Of a stretch of 63,243 nt of DNA, positions 10,215-19,050 are shown piece after piece. How positions within the stretch are numbered: position 1 is the stretch's first letter; every line of letters begins with the position of its first letter. Source of the stretch: an uncultured Alphaproteobacteria bacterium (lineage in GTDB: Bacteria; Pseudomonadota; Alphaproteobacteria; HIMB59; GCA-002718135); assembly GCA_902541215.1 (NCBI GenBank), contig CACBPV010000005.1, forward strand, positions 1 through 63,243, given 5' to 3'. Both the position numbers and the translations under genes were made by a program. The notes beneath the pieces are model-generated. The model was not told the origin of the DNA. It did not search any database and saw only the letters and a list, made by a program, of their open reading frames with translations.

Positions 10215-10241
10215 TTGATAGATTTTCTATTTTTGTATAAT
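10215..10241 (+). promoter_or_regulatory. Candidate sigma70 promoter of the TRAP operon
   Basis: A perfect -10 hexamer TATAAT (10236-10241) is preceded by TTGATA (10215-10220). The 15-bp spacer is a little short. The predicted start would lie at about 10248, at the left edge of a 20-bp palindrome. Confidence 0.4.
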
Positions 10242-10247
10242 TCTATT

Positions 10248-10267
10248 AATAAATTAATTAATTTATT
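10248..10267. repeat. Perfect 20-bp AT palindrome upstream of the TRAP binding protein
   Basis: A perfect inverted repeat with centre TTAATTAA lies between the -10 box and the Shine-Dalgarno, where an operator would lie. At this AT content roughly one such palindrome could occur by chance in 63 kb, so function is unproven. Confidence 0.35.
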
Positions 10268-10278
10268 CATATAATCTC

Positions 10279-10285
10279 GGGAGGA
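10279..10285 (+). promoter_or_regulatory. Strong Shine-Dalgarno of the TRAP solute-binding protein
   Basis: GGGAGGA ends 3 nt before the ATG at 10289. It is the strongest ribosome binding site I see in the window and suggests high expression of the binding protein. Confidence 0.7.
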
Positions 10286-10288
10286 CAT

Positions 10289-11395
10289 ATGAAAAAAAAC
10301 TTTAAAAGACGTGACTTCCTAAAAAAAGCAGGAATTGGTGCAGCAGCTGCAACAGCCGTTTCATCTTTCCCAGCTCCAGCTATTGCAGCTGATAGAATAG
10401 AAGTCAACTGCGTTGCTACTTGGGGTAGAGGCTATCCTGGACTAGGTACAGGAGCTGAAGCTGTTTCTCAAAGAATATCAGACTTAAGTGATGGTCGTAT
10501 TGTTGTAAATCACTTTGCTGGTGGAGAAAGAGTAGGACCATTAGATGTATTCACAGAAGTTACATCTGGAAATGCCCAAATGTATAATAGTGCTGACTAC
10601 TATTGGATTGGACAACATCCAGGTTGGGGTTTCTTTGCAGCAGTTCCTTTTGGAATGATAGCAACTGAAATCAACGGATGGATACGACATGGTGGCGGAC
10701 AAGAACTTTGGGATGAACTTGGTGATGAATTTGGTTTGAAAAACTTTATGGCTGGAAACTCTGGTGTTCAAATGGGTGGATGGTTTAATAAAGAAATTAA
10801 TTCTCCAGATGATTTCAAAGGTCTTAAAATGAGAATTCCTGGATTAGGTGGAATGATGATGTCTAAACTTGGTTTATCTGTTGTAGGTGTGCCAGGTGGA
10901 CAAATATATGAAAACTTAATCAATGGAACCATCGATGCAACAGAATGGGTAGGACCATGGAATGATGAAAGATCAAGATTCTATGAAGCCGCAAAGTATT
11001 ATTACTGGCCTGGATGTCATGAACCAGGAACATTAATAACACTAGGTTGTAATAAATCTTGGTTAACAAGTTTAAGCAAAACAGATCAAATGATTATTGA
11101 GCATGCTTCAACAGTTCAAAACGAAAGAATGTTGACTGAATATAATGCAAATAATGGAGCTGCATTGCAGAGACTTGTTAATGATCATGGTGTAGAGCTA
11201 AGAGAATTCAACGAAGATGTTATCGACGCAATGGGTGAAGCAGCAGAACAACTGTATGAAGAACTTGCTGAAGGTAATGAATTAACCGGAAGAATTCTTG
11301 CAAGCTTTAGAAAATCAAGAAGTGAAATAAGTGGTTGGCTAGAAAAAGCTGACTCAGCTTTCTTTACTCAAAGAAATAGAGTACTTGAAGGTTAA
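10289..11395 (+). CDS. TRAP transporter solute-binding protein, DctP/TakP family
   Basis: This periplasmic binding protein of a tripartite ATP-independent periplasmic transporter has 368 aa. The N-terminus is a twin-arginine signal: KRRDFLKKAGIGAAAATAV then PAPAIAADR, with cleavage likely after AIAA at about residue 34. The mature part shows the family 7 features: TSGNAQMYNSADYYWIG, the conserved substrate-binding Arg in FKGLKMRIPGLGG, INGTIDATEWVGPWND and YYWPGCHEPGTL. These resemble TakP-like alpha-keto-acid binders, so a carboxylate ligand is likely, but the exact substrate is not readable. It has a consensus -10 and a strong SD and is followed by a hairpin terminator before the permease genes. 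Confidence 0.92.
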   Translation: MKKNFKRRDFLKKAGIGAAAATAVSSFPAPAIAADRIEVNCVATWGRGYPGLGTGAEAVSQRISDLSDGRIVVNHFAGGERVGPLDVFTEVTSGNAQMYNSADYYWIGQHPGWGFFAAVPFGMIATEINGWIRHGGGQELWDELGDEFGLKNFMAGNSGVQMGGWFNKEINSPDDFKGLKMRIPGLGGMMMSKLGLSVVGVPGGQIYENLINGTIDATEWVGPWNDERSRFYEAAKYYYWPGCHEPGTLITLGCNKSWLTSLSKTDQMIIEHASTVQNERMLTEYNANNGAALQRLVNDHGVELREFNEDVIDAMGEAAEQLYEELAEGNELTGRILASFRKSRSEISGWLEKADSAFFTQRNRVLEG

Positions 11396-11407
11396 ATTTT
11401 AATTCAT

Positions 11408-11435
11408 GTGGGGAGTTTACTCCCCACTTTTTTTT
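11408..11435 (+). terminator. Intrinsic terminator/attenuator between TRAP binding protein and permeases
   Basis: A perfect 9-bp stem (GTGGGGAGT / ACTCCCCAC) with a minimal loop is followed directly by eight T residues. It lies 13 nt after the binding-protein stop and abuts the permease ATG, so it probably reduces read-through into the membrane genes while leaving the binding protein abundant. Confidence 0.85.
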
Positions 11436-12356
11436 ATGAATATTTCAAATATTTCTAAATTTTTTTCAATTTGTTTAATCTTAATAGTATTTGCATTTAT
11501 AATTAATAATTATTTAACTTTCGCAGGTGATTGGCCTGGAGCGTTTACAATATATAATTCAGCAAATATATATTCATCGTTTCAATTTTTTCTTTATTTA
11601 TTGGCAATTATTTTTCCATTAATATTTATTTATTATAACCAAAAATTGGATAATTTGACTCTTGCCAATAACCTTGAAAGAGTTAATGATTTTATAATTA
11701 GATTTGGTTTTTGGTCAGTATTAATAATAGGAATAATTGACGCCATAATTTCTTTTCTAATAATTGAAGGTTTCCTTGAACAAATGATTGGAAAAAGTTG
11801 GAACATAAAATTTTCAAATAATTCTTTTCGAGCCCCATATGTTCATTTTCCACTATTATTTGTATCATTAATTTTTGCATATTACTTCAGAGCTCTAAAT
11901 TTCTACTGGTTAGCATTTCTTGTTGTAATAGCAGAATTTCAAATTGTTATTTTAAGATTTGTTTTTTCATATGAACAAACTTTAATGAGTGATCTTGTGA
12001 GATTTTGGTATGGAAGCTTATTTTTATTTGGAAGTTATTATACTTTAATTAAAGATGGTCATGTTAGAGTTGATGTTTTGTATACTAATTTTAGTGAAAA
12101 AAATAAAGCAAGAGTAAATCTTTTTGGAAGTTTGTTATTAGGTATTCCACTTTGTTTAACTGTGTTCTTTCTTGGGATGTACTGCAAACAATGTGTTTTA
12201 AACCAACCAATAATGAATTTTGAAACATCTCAAAGTACTCAAGGAATGAATATAAAATATTTAATGGCGGGTTTTTTAATAATATTTGCTCTTACAATGT
12301 TAATACAATTTATAATCTATTCATTGAGAAGTTTAGAAGTAATTAGAAAGAATTAA
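11436..12356 (+). CDS. TRAP transporter small permease (DctQ-like), long form
   Basis: The small membrane subunit of the TRAP transporter. I place the start at ATG 11436, just after the terminator T-tract, because an upstream in-frame ATG (11406) would translate the hairpin itself. This gives 306 aa, longer than the usual 160-220. The first ~150 residues hold about four extra membrane segments. The DctQ core follows from about SYEQTLMSDLVRFWYG, with LIKDGHVRVDVLYTNFSEK, a typical DctQ signature, and two further helices. It ends 2 bp before the large permease. No Shine-Dalgarno is visible at its start. Confidence 0.85.
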   Translation: MNISNISKFFSICLILIVFAFIINNYLTFAGDWPGAFTIYNSANIYSSFQFFLYLLAIIFPLIFIYYNQKLDNLTLANNLERVNDFIIRFGFWSVLIIGIIDAIISFLIIEGFLEQMIGKSWNIKFSNNSFRAPYVHFPLLFVSLIFAYYFRALNFYWLAFLVVIAEFQIVILRFVFSYEQTLMSDLVRFWYGSLFLFGSYYTLIKDGHVRVDVLYTNFSEKNKARVNLFGSLLLGIPLCLTVFFLGMYCKQCVLNQPIMNFETSQSTQGMNIKYLMAGFLIIFALTMLIQFIIYSLRSLEVIRKN

Positions 12357-12358
12357 TA

Positions 12359-15001
12359 ATGGAATTATTTTTTCTTTTTTTATTAATATTTTTAATGGCA
12401 TTTGCACTTGCTTCTGGATATCCATTAGCATTCGCTCTTCCTGGTTCCGCTATAATATCAATATTTTTAGCTGGTTTAGCAGGATATTTAATTGAAGGTA
12501 ATCCAAACGAATATTTTATATCTGATGGTCCTTTTCAATGGCTTAATGCAGGAATAACAAATTTCCGAGGAGTATATTGGGAGGTAGAAAGAGATACATT
12601 GATAGCAATACCTCTTTTTATTTTTATGGGAATAATGCTTGAAAAATCAAAAATTGCAGAAGACCTATTGATCAGTATGGGGCAATTATTTGGACCTATT
12701 CCGGGAGGATTAGGTATTTCTGTAATATTTGTTGGTGCATTATTAGCTGCTACGACAGGCATTGTAGGGGCTACGGTAGTTGCGATGGGTTTAATTTCTT
12801 TACCAGCAATGATGAAAAATAATTATAATAAATCACTTGCGTCTGGAATTGTTTGTTCTTCTGGTACACTTGGTCAAATAATTCCACCTTCAATTGTCCT
12901 TATTATTTTGTCAGATCAATTAGCATCTGCTTCAGATGCGGCAGATAATATGAGAATAGAAAATTATAAAAACGTAACTGGTTCTACAAATATACCAAGT
13001 CAATTTAGTGTAGATTCAGTCAGTGCTGGGAATATGTTTTTAGGAGCTTTCTTACCTGGTTTAGTTCTTGTTGGTCTGTACATGTTATATGTTTTACTGA
13101 TTGGAATATTTAAAAAAGAAGCAGTACCTCCAGTAGAATATGAAGGAAATTATGACAGAGATTTCTTTAGGAGAGTTTTTCTATCGCTTGTCCCACCATT
13201 AGCATTAATTTTTGTAGTATTAGGTTCAATATTACTTGGTATAGCAACAGTAAATCAAGCAGGTGCCATAGGTGCTGTGGGTGCAGGTGTGATGGGTGGT
13301 TATAGATTGTATGATAAAAAAAACAAATATACACCAGCTTTAATAACTATAATTTCATTAATAGTAATAACCTTTATTGTAATAAATTTTCAACTTAATG
13401 TTAAAAATATTTCATCAACATCAGAAGTGGTAGCATTAGTAATTGCAATATTTGCAGTTATATTTTTACTTGTTGGTGTTGTTTGGAGTTTTTGGAGAAC
13501 ATTTAAAATAAATAATGTTTTAAAAAACGTAATGATTGAAACAAGTTTAACTACTTCAATGGTTTTTATAATTCTGATTGGGGCTGCAATGTTAACAGCA
13601 GCGTTTAGAGGTTTTGGAGGTGAAGAAATAGTTAAGGATTTTCTCACTAGTCTTCCTGGAGGTTTTTGGACACAATTTATAGTTGTAATGGCAGTTATAT
13701 TTGTACTCGGTTTTTTTTTAGATTTCATAGAAATTGCTATTGTTGTTGTTCCTATAGTTGCACCGATACTGTTAGCTGAAACATCAGCAAATGTTACCGC
13801 AGTTTGGTTGGGTGTAATGATTGGTGTAAATATGCAAACTTCATTTTTAACTCCACCATTTGGATTTTCACTATTTTATCTTAGAGGAGTAGCACCAAAA
13901 TCAATAAAAACGACTGAAATTTGGAAAGGTGCAAGCGTGTTTATAGTACTTCAATTAGTTGGTTTAGGTGTAGTTGGATATTTTCCACAATTAGTAAATT
14001 ATTTACCTCTTAGATCTTATTATTCATCAGAAGTTTCTCCTCCTCCAATTAATCCTAAACTTCAAGAATGTTTAATAGATTATTCTTATAATAAATATGA
14101 AGAAAATTTTTCTGAATCAATATTAATTACAAATGACCTAATGACTACCAATATTGATTTTTTACCAGAGAAACAAAATAAAAATTTTACTAATATGATT
14201 AATAACATCAATGACTCAAAGAATTTGATAGAAGAAGTAAAATTATCACGTAAAAATTTTAACGATTACTCTATTAATTATAAGCCACTTCACACAAAAG
14301 TAAGGAATATTGAAAAAAATATTTATAAGAAATTGTCCAAGATAGAAAAAATTAAAAAAGAAATTAGACTTGAAACTGAACTAAATGAAATTCAGAAGTT
14401 TGAAGAGGAAATTTTTGAATTAGAAAATGAAATTGAGAGTATAAAAATGACAATTCCATCAAATTGGAAAGAGGAAAATGATAATTTTAAAACAATATTA
14501 GATAATTTTAAGAAAAAGAAACTTAGTTATAATAAATCAGTAGATAACTCATTTAATGATTTACAAAAATTTATCAAAATTTTTCAAAATGCTAAAGAAT
14601 TTTCAAAATTGGAAATTAATTTTAATGAGTTATTAAATAATGTTAATGAAGAGAGAGATGGAATTGAAGAAATAATTAAAAATTTCGAGAGATTATTTAA
14701 TTCTTTCACTGACACTTCAAACATTACAAAACCAATCAAAAAAGCAAGAAAATTGTTGAAAAAAAATTACAATAAGAAAACAGAAGCATTAGCTTTAATT
14801 AATGAAGCAAAAAAAATATACAATTTTGAAAAAAATTGGAGATTGGATGGTAATAAAATTATCCTAAGTGACTTAATTAAATTATCTGAAACTGGTACTG
14901 AGACTTTTGGATTAAGAAAACAAGACAAACTTAATAAAGAGCAAGCTATTTATTTAGCTTCGTGTAAATCTGTACATGAAGATATTTCTTTATATTTTTA
15001 G
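12359..15001 (+). CDS. TRAP transporter large permease (DctM-like) with a C-terminal coiled-coil extension
   Basis: The large membrane subunit catalyses Na+-coupled uptake with the binding protein. Residues 1 to about 550 are the permease: FALASGYPLAFALPG, IPLFIFMGIMLEKSKIAEDLL, LLAATTGIVGATVVAMGLISLPAMM, SGTLGQIIPPSIVLIIL and MQTSFLTPPFGFSLFYLRGV are classic DctM motifs. The total of 880 aa is about twice the simplest members (~430). The remainder, from about residue 590, is charged and rich in Lys, Glu, Asn and heptad-like hydrophobics, with no membrane segment; it is probably a cytoplasmic coiled coil. Its stop overlaps the convergent methyltransferase by 4 bp. Confidence 0.9.
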   Translation: MELFFLFLLIFLMAFALASGYPLAFALPGSAIISIFLAGLAGYLIEGNPNEYFISDGPFQWLNAGITNFRGVYWEVERDTLIAIPLFIFMGIMLEKSKIAEDLLISMGQLFGPIPGGLGISVIFVGALLAATTGIVGATVVAMGLISLPAMMKNNYNKSLASGIVCSSGTLGQIIPPSIVLIILSDQLASASDAADNMRIENYKNVTGSTNIPSQFSVDSVSAGNMFLGAFLPGLVLVGLYMLYVLLIGIFKKEAVPPVEYEGNYDRDFFRRVFLSLVPPLALIFVVLGSILLGIATVNQAGAIGAVGAGVMGGYRLYDKKNKYTPALITIISLIVITFIVINFQLNVKNISSTSEVVALVIAIFAVIFLLVGVVWSFWRTFKINNVLKNVMIETSLTTSMVFIILIGAAMLTAAFRGFGGEEIVKDFLTSLPGGFWTQFIVVMAVIFVLGFFLDFIEIAIVVVPIVAPILLAETSANVTAVWLGVMIGVNMQTSFLTPPFGFSLFYLRGVAPKSIKTTEIWKGASVFIVLQLVGLGVVGYFPQLVNYLPLRSYYSSEVSPPPINPKLQECLIDYSYNKYEENFSESILITNDLMTTNIDFLPEKQNKNFTNMINNINDSKNLIEEVKLSRKNFNDYSINYKPLHTKVRNIEKNIYKKLSKIEKIKKEIRLETELNEIQKFEEEIFELENEIESIKMTIPSNWKEENDNFKTILDNFKKKKLSYNKSVDNSFNDLQKFIKIFQNAKEFSKLEINFNELLNNVNEERDGIEEIIKNFERLFNSFTDTSNITKPIKKARKLLKKNYNKKTEALALINEAKKIYNFEKNWRLDGNKIILSDLIKLSETGTETFGLRKQDKLNKEQAIYLASCKSVHEDISLYF

Positions 15002-16116
15002 TTAATTTTTTTTTCTATATCCATTACTATATGGATATAATCCATTGCATGACCTGATGGATTTTCTGTTACTTCCTCAAGATAAGCATTATAAAATTGA
15101 TCGACAATTTGATTTATTTCATTAGGATTTCTTTTTTCTAATGCTGTTTTAAATACAGTTTCTGACCAACTTCTCATTGTTGGTATTAATGATTCAGCAT
15201 ATTCTCTTGAAGACATAGTAGATTTATTTTTATTATAATGAACTTTAAAAGGGCAATCGGTAAACATAGTTTCGCATCTTTTAAGAATCAACCCAGATTT
15301 TGATATTTCTGAATTAGGGTCATCAAAAGGTTTTCTAAATTCTTCAACAGTTCTATAATGTTGAGTAAAAGTAGCATTAACAAATTCTTCATTAGTAATA
15401 ATCCCATTTTGCTCTAAATTTTTCCAATGTTTAGTAAAATTATTAAACATGTTATGACCGCCAGTGTTTCCTAAATATCGACCCTTTTCATCTATTCCAA
15501 AATTTATACAAATAAACCTTCCACCTGAAACTAATTCATTTGATCGATTTAATAAAATTGTTTCCCAATCTTTTAGAGCTTGGTTTTTAAATTGTTTTTT
15601 TTCTTTTTCATTTGAACCTACCATATGAACATGGTTATTTATCAAACATGGTCTTTCTGAAACATAGTGCATTGCAGTCGCAGAGAATCCTAAGGATAAA
15701 CTATTATTAGACATCAATTGTTTATGAAAACCTGTACCACATCCGTGCACGAAAACATTTTCAAATTTATTCTGGTAAGCAAAATTATCATTACCTTGCA
15801 TTCCTTGCATCATTCTAAATAAAACTGAAAAGTCATTAGATGCTAAATCAGTATACAACATTTCAATTTCTCTATTATCTCCAGATTTTTTTATTTTTTC
15901 AATAATATTAAACCACATTTCTTGACTTGTACCGCCATCAGCACTGCCAAAATCAGCTATTCTAAGTTTGTCAACTTTAGGAATATTTTTAAAGGCTTCT
16001 TCAATTAATACTTCCATTTTATCTATAGCATTTTTTGCCCCAACAGTTTTTTGAGAGTAATAACCCTCACCCTTCATTGATAAAACAGATTGTGTATTTA
16101 GATTAGGTTTGTGCAT
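14998..16116 (-). CDS. SABATH-family SAM-dependent carboxyl methyltransferase
   Basis: The 372-aa protein matches the plant-type SABATH family (Methyltransf_7), whose members methylate carboxyl groups of small acids such as salicylate, jasmonate and indole-acetate. The N-terminal SMKGEGYYSQKTVGAKNA matches the family opening M-x-GG-x-G-x-x-SY-x-x-NS. SAM-site features are LRIADFGSADGGTSQEMW and MLYTDLASNDFSVLF. The active-site segment LGFSATAMHYVSERP corresponds to the plant SSYSLHWLSQVP motif. It is one of few accessory genes here and lies tail-to-tail with the TRAP permease. The substrate is unknown; a carboxylate imported by TRAP is a speculation. Confidence 0.85.
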   Translation of the reverse strand: MHKPNLNTQSVLSMKGEGYYSQKTVGAKNAIDKMEVLIEEAFKNIPKVDKLRIADFGSADGGTSQEMWFNIIEKIKKSGDNREIEMLYTDLASNDFSVLFRMMQGMQGNDNFAYQNKFENVFVHGCGTGFHKQLMSNNSLSLGFSATAMHYVSERPCLINNHVHMVGSNEKEKKQFKNQALKDWETILLNRSNELVSGGRFICINFGIDEKGRYLGNTGGHNMFNNFTKHWKNLEQNGIITNEEFVNATFTQHYRTVEEFRKPFDDPNSEISKSGLILKRCETMFTDCPFKVHYNKNKSTMSSREYAESLIPTMRSWSETVFKTALEKRNPNEINQIVDQFYNAYLEEVTENPSGHAMDYIHIVMDIEKKIN

Positions 16117-16157
16117 GTAATAATTTTAAACCTATTGAATTATAATAAAAGTATTTA

Positions 16158-18350
16158 TTAATCAAATTTAAGATTTTTATTAAAATATTTAGGGACTTTT
16201 TTTCCTGCCTGAGCTCTTTTTCCCATCCAAAACTCAACATCTTCTAACTTTCTATTCTTAGAGCCAGTGCTCCATTCTAATCCATCTTCAATAGTTAACT
16301 GAGTAACATCGGATAAAAAATCATCTTTCTTAATTTTAATTAATTGAACCCCTCCACCTTTTTGTAATTTTGGCAAAGCATCAATTTCAAAAATTAACAT
16401 TTTTTGTAACTTTGTTACGCAAGCTATGTGTTTTTTTGAAAGATTTAATACTTTAATAACTACATCATTATTTTTTAAATTAAATAATTGCTTACCTTTC
16501 TTTTGGTTTGTTACAAGAGTTTCAGTATTACTAATAAATCCTTTACCATTTTTAGATACAATTAAGAGCTCTTCATCGATTGATGAAAGTAATCCAGTAA
16601 TTTTATCTTTAGGCATACTATCAACAAAATAAATAAATGATTTAGGATTACTATTTCCACCTGGTAAAATATTTGGATCAATCGTGTAAACTTTACCAGA
16701 AGAAACAAACAAAAGTATTTTTTGGTTTGAATTTAAATTAACTGAAAATAGATTATTTTTTTTTATTTTTTCAATTTCCTTTTCATCAGTTATCTCTTTA
16801 ATTCTCTTGAGCTGCAAATCTTTATCAATGATAACAGTGAATTTTTCAATTTCTTTAAATTCATCAATACTAATATCAATATCATTATTTTGTTCTGATG
16901 AAATTAAGGATTTTCTCTCCTTTATATCAGTATCTAAATCACTCTTTATAAGATCTAATTCACTTACTATAAATTTATCTAGTGTTTTTTTATCTTTTAT
17001 TAATTTATTAAGATATTTTAATTCTTCATTTAATTTTTGGATTTCATCTTTAATATTTTTTTCATCAATCTTTCTTAGAGATCCTAAACGCATACTTAAA
17101 ATTGACTCACATTGTAAATCAGATAATTTATATTTTTTTATTAATTCTTTTTTGGGATTATCCTTAGTTCTTATTATTTTTATTATAGAATTTAAATTTT
17201 TAAAAACAATTTGATAACCCTTAAGAATTTCTAGTCTCTTTTTAATTTTTTCTATATTAAATTTTGATTTTCTTTTAATGGTAACTTTTCGATGTTCTAA
17301 AAAATTAGATAGTATTTCAATAATTCCAATTTGTTTAGGCTCTATACCATCAATTAAAACATTAAAATTACAAGAATACTTAATTGATAGGTCAGTTAAT
17401 TTAAAACATAAGCTTATTAATTTTTCAGAATCAATATTTCTGGTCTTTGGTTTTAAGACAATTCTAATATTTTCATCTGACTCATCGATAACATCGTCCA
17501 AAGGTAATTTTTTATTATTGATGTTATTAGCAAGTTGTTCGATTATCTTAACTTTATTAACTTGATATGGAATTTCAGTAATAATTATTTGATACAAACC
17601 ATTTTTTAATTCTTCTATTTGGTATTTAGCATTAATATTAAATGATCCCTTGCCACTCTTATAAATTTGCTTTTTTTCATTACTATCTAAAATTATTTCA
17701 CCACCTGTGGGAAGATCTGGTCCATTAATAATTTTTAAAATTTCAGTAAGTGAAGCTTTATCTTTTTTTATTATTAATTTTAATGCATCAATTAATTCAA
17801 TAATATTATGAGGGGGGATGTTTGTGGCCATGCCTACAGCTATTCCCATTGCTCCATTAATTAAAATATTAGGAAGCTGAGATGGTAGAACCACTGGTTC
17901 TAAATTTTGACCATCGTAATTATCTTTAAAATCTACGGAGTTTTCTTCGATACCATCAAAAAAATAATTTGTATAATCTTGTAATCTTGCCTCGGTGTAT
18001 CGCATTGCTGCAGGATTATCACCATCAATATTTCCAAAGTTGCCCTGACCATCGACCAATGTAATTCTTGTAGAAAAATCCTGAGCCATCCTTACCAAAC
18101 TATCATAAATAGCTTGATCTCCATGCGGATGAAATTTACCCATCACATCACCAACAATTCTTGCACATTTTTTATAACTTGAACTTTTGAAAAGTTTTAG
18201 TTGATACATTGAATAAATTATTCTGCGATGAACAGGTTTTAATCCGTCCCTTACATCAGGTAATGACCTTGAAACAATAGTTGATATTGCATAAGAAAGA
18301 TACTTTTCACTCAGTATAGTATCTAAGTTAGATTCAATTATTTTGTTCAT
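16158..18350 (-). CDS. parC: DNA topoisomerase IV subunit A
   Basis: ParC is the DNA-breaking subunit of topoisomerase IV, which decatenates daughter chromosomes. The 730-aa protein begins with YAISTIVSRSLPDVRDGLKPVHRRIIY, has KCARIVGDVMGKFHPHGDQAIYD, and the catalytic tyrosine in AAMRYTEARL. Later motifs ILINGAMGIAVGMATNIPPHN and DLPTGGEI follow, then a long coiled coil and the C-terminal beta-propeller. Lack of a clear GyrA-box and the length favour ParC over GyrA. The start overlaps recO by 17 bp. Confidence 0.92.
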   Translation of the reverse strand: MNKIIESNLDTILSEKYLSYAISTIVSRSLPDVRDGLKPVHRRIIYSMYQLKLFKSSSYKKCARIVGDVMGKFHPHGDQAIYDSLVRMAQDFSTRITLVDGQGNFGNIDGDNPAAMRYTEARLQDYTNYFFDGIEENSVDFKDNYDGQNLEPVVLPSQLPNILINGAMGIAVGMATNIPPHNIIELIDALKLIIKKDKASLTEILKIINGPDLPTGGEIILDSNEKKQIYKSGKGSFNINAKYQIEELKNGLYQIIITEIPYQVNKVKIIEQLANNINNKKLPLDDVIDESDENIRIVLKPKTRNIDSEKLISLCFKLTDLSIKYSCNFNVLIDGIEPKQIGIIEILSNFLEHRKVTIKRKSKFNIEKIKKRLEILKGYQIVFKNLNSIIKIIRTKDNPKKELIKKYKLSDLQCESILSMRLGSLRKIDEKNIKDEIQKLNEELKYLNKLIKDKKTLDKFIVSELDLIKSDLDTDIKERKSLISSEQNNDIDISIDEFKEIEKFTVIIDKDLQLKRIKEITDEKEIEKIKKNNLFSVNLNSNQKILLFVSSGKVYTIDPNILPGGNSNPKSFIYFVDSMPKDKITGLLSSIDEELLIVSKNGKGFISNTETLVTNQKKGKQLFNLKNNDVVIKVLNLSKKHIACVTKLQKMLIFEIDALPKLQKGGGVQLIKIKKDDFLSDVTQLTIEDGLEWSTGSKNRKLEDVEFWMGKRAQAGKKVPKYFNKNLKFD

Positions 18351-19050
18351 TCTTTTCTAAAAAATTGATTATATTTTTCTTAAATAAAATATACTGATTT
18401 GGCAATTTATGATTTAAATTTGATAAATGATTTTTAATAAAAATAATTTCAAAAATTTTAAAAAAATTATTCAAAGAGTTATAATCGAATGTAATATTTG
18501 AATTACTCACAAAAAGATGATGAGGAAAATCAATAGTATAGTTTGAGTAATTTTCTTTAAATTCTAAAGTATCTGTATCAAAATATTTCAATCTATTATT
18601 GTTAACATAATCTAATTCGTATCCAATATATTTAAGTAAATCAAATAAGTAGATACAAAAGAAATTTAACCATTTTTTTTTACTAATCATAATTTCTAAA
18701 AAATCTTTAGAAATTTTATATATTTGGTTTATTTTCTGTCCTTCAATTACTGAGGCATTAATTAATGATACAACTGAAAGTAGGCAGCTTAGTTTATATT
18801 TATCATTAATAACACTTGATAAATAAGGTTTTGATAATTCAGCTTTTATTGATGGTGGACGATTGCCAATGTATGTCACATCCAAATTTAAAAAAAAACC
18901 AAGTTGCATTATATTTTTCTTATTTTTTGAAAGTCCTCCGTATACAATTCCTGAAAATACTTCATCCGTATCTGATAAGAATTTAATTAATAGATCATTA
19001 TCTTTGAAAACTTTTGAATGTATAAGTATTCCGTTAAATTTTTTTTGCAT
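18334..19050 (-). CDS. recO: DNA repair protein RecO
   Basis: RecO works with RecF/RecR to load RecA onto SSB-coated DNA during gap repair. The 238-aa protein starts MQKKFNGILIHSKVFKDNDLLIKFLS, the OB-fold domain, with FSGIVYGGLSKNKK following. The helical remainder is poorly conserved. I see no zinc-finger cysteines, as in many alphaproteobacterial RecO proteins. The position after era (17-bp overlap) and before parC supports the call. Confidence 0.88.
   Translation of the reverse strand: MQKKFNGILIHSKVFKDNDLLIKFLSDTDEVFSGIVYGGLSKNKKNIMQLGFFLNLDVTYIGNRPPSIKAELSKPYLSSVINDKYKLSCLLSVVSLINASVIEGQKINQIYKISKDFLEIMISKKKWLNFFCIYLFDLLKYIGYELDYVNNNRLKYFDTDTLEFKENYSNYTIDFPHHLFVSNSNITFDYNSLNNFFKIFEIIFIKNHLSNLNHKLPNQYILFKKNIINFLEKNEQNN

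Noticed and set aside
11406..11435. Upstream in-frame ATG for the small TRAP permease
   Set aside because: Translation from here would run through the terminator hairpin; ATG 11436 leaves the hairpin outside the gene.
16807..17214. 135-codon plus-strand open frame inside parC
   Set aside because: Rich in Ser/Leu/Ile/Phe as expected of the antisense of a Lys/Asn/Glu-rich protein; parC is clear on the other strand.
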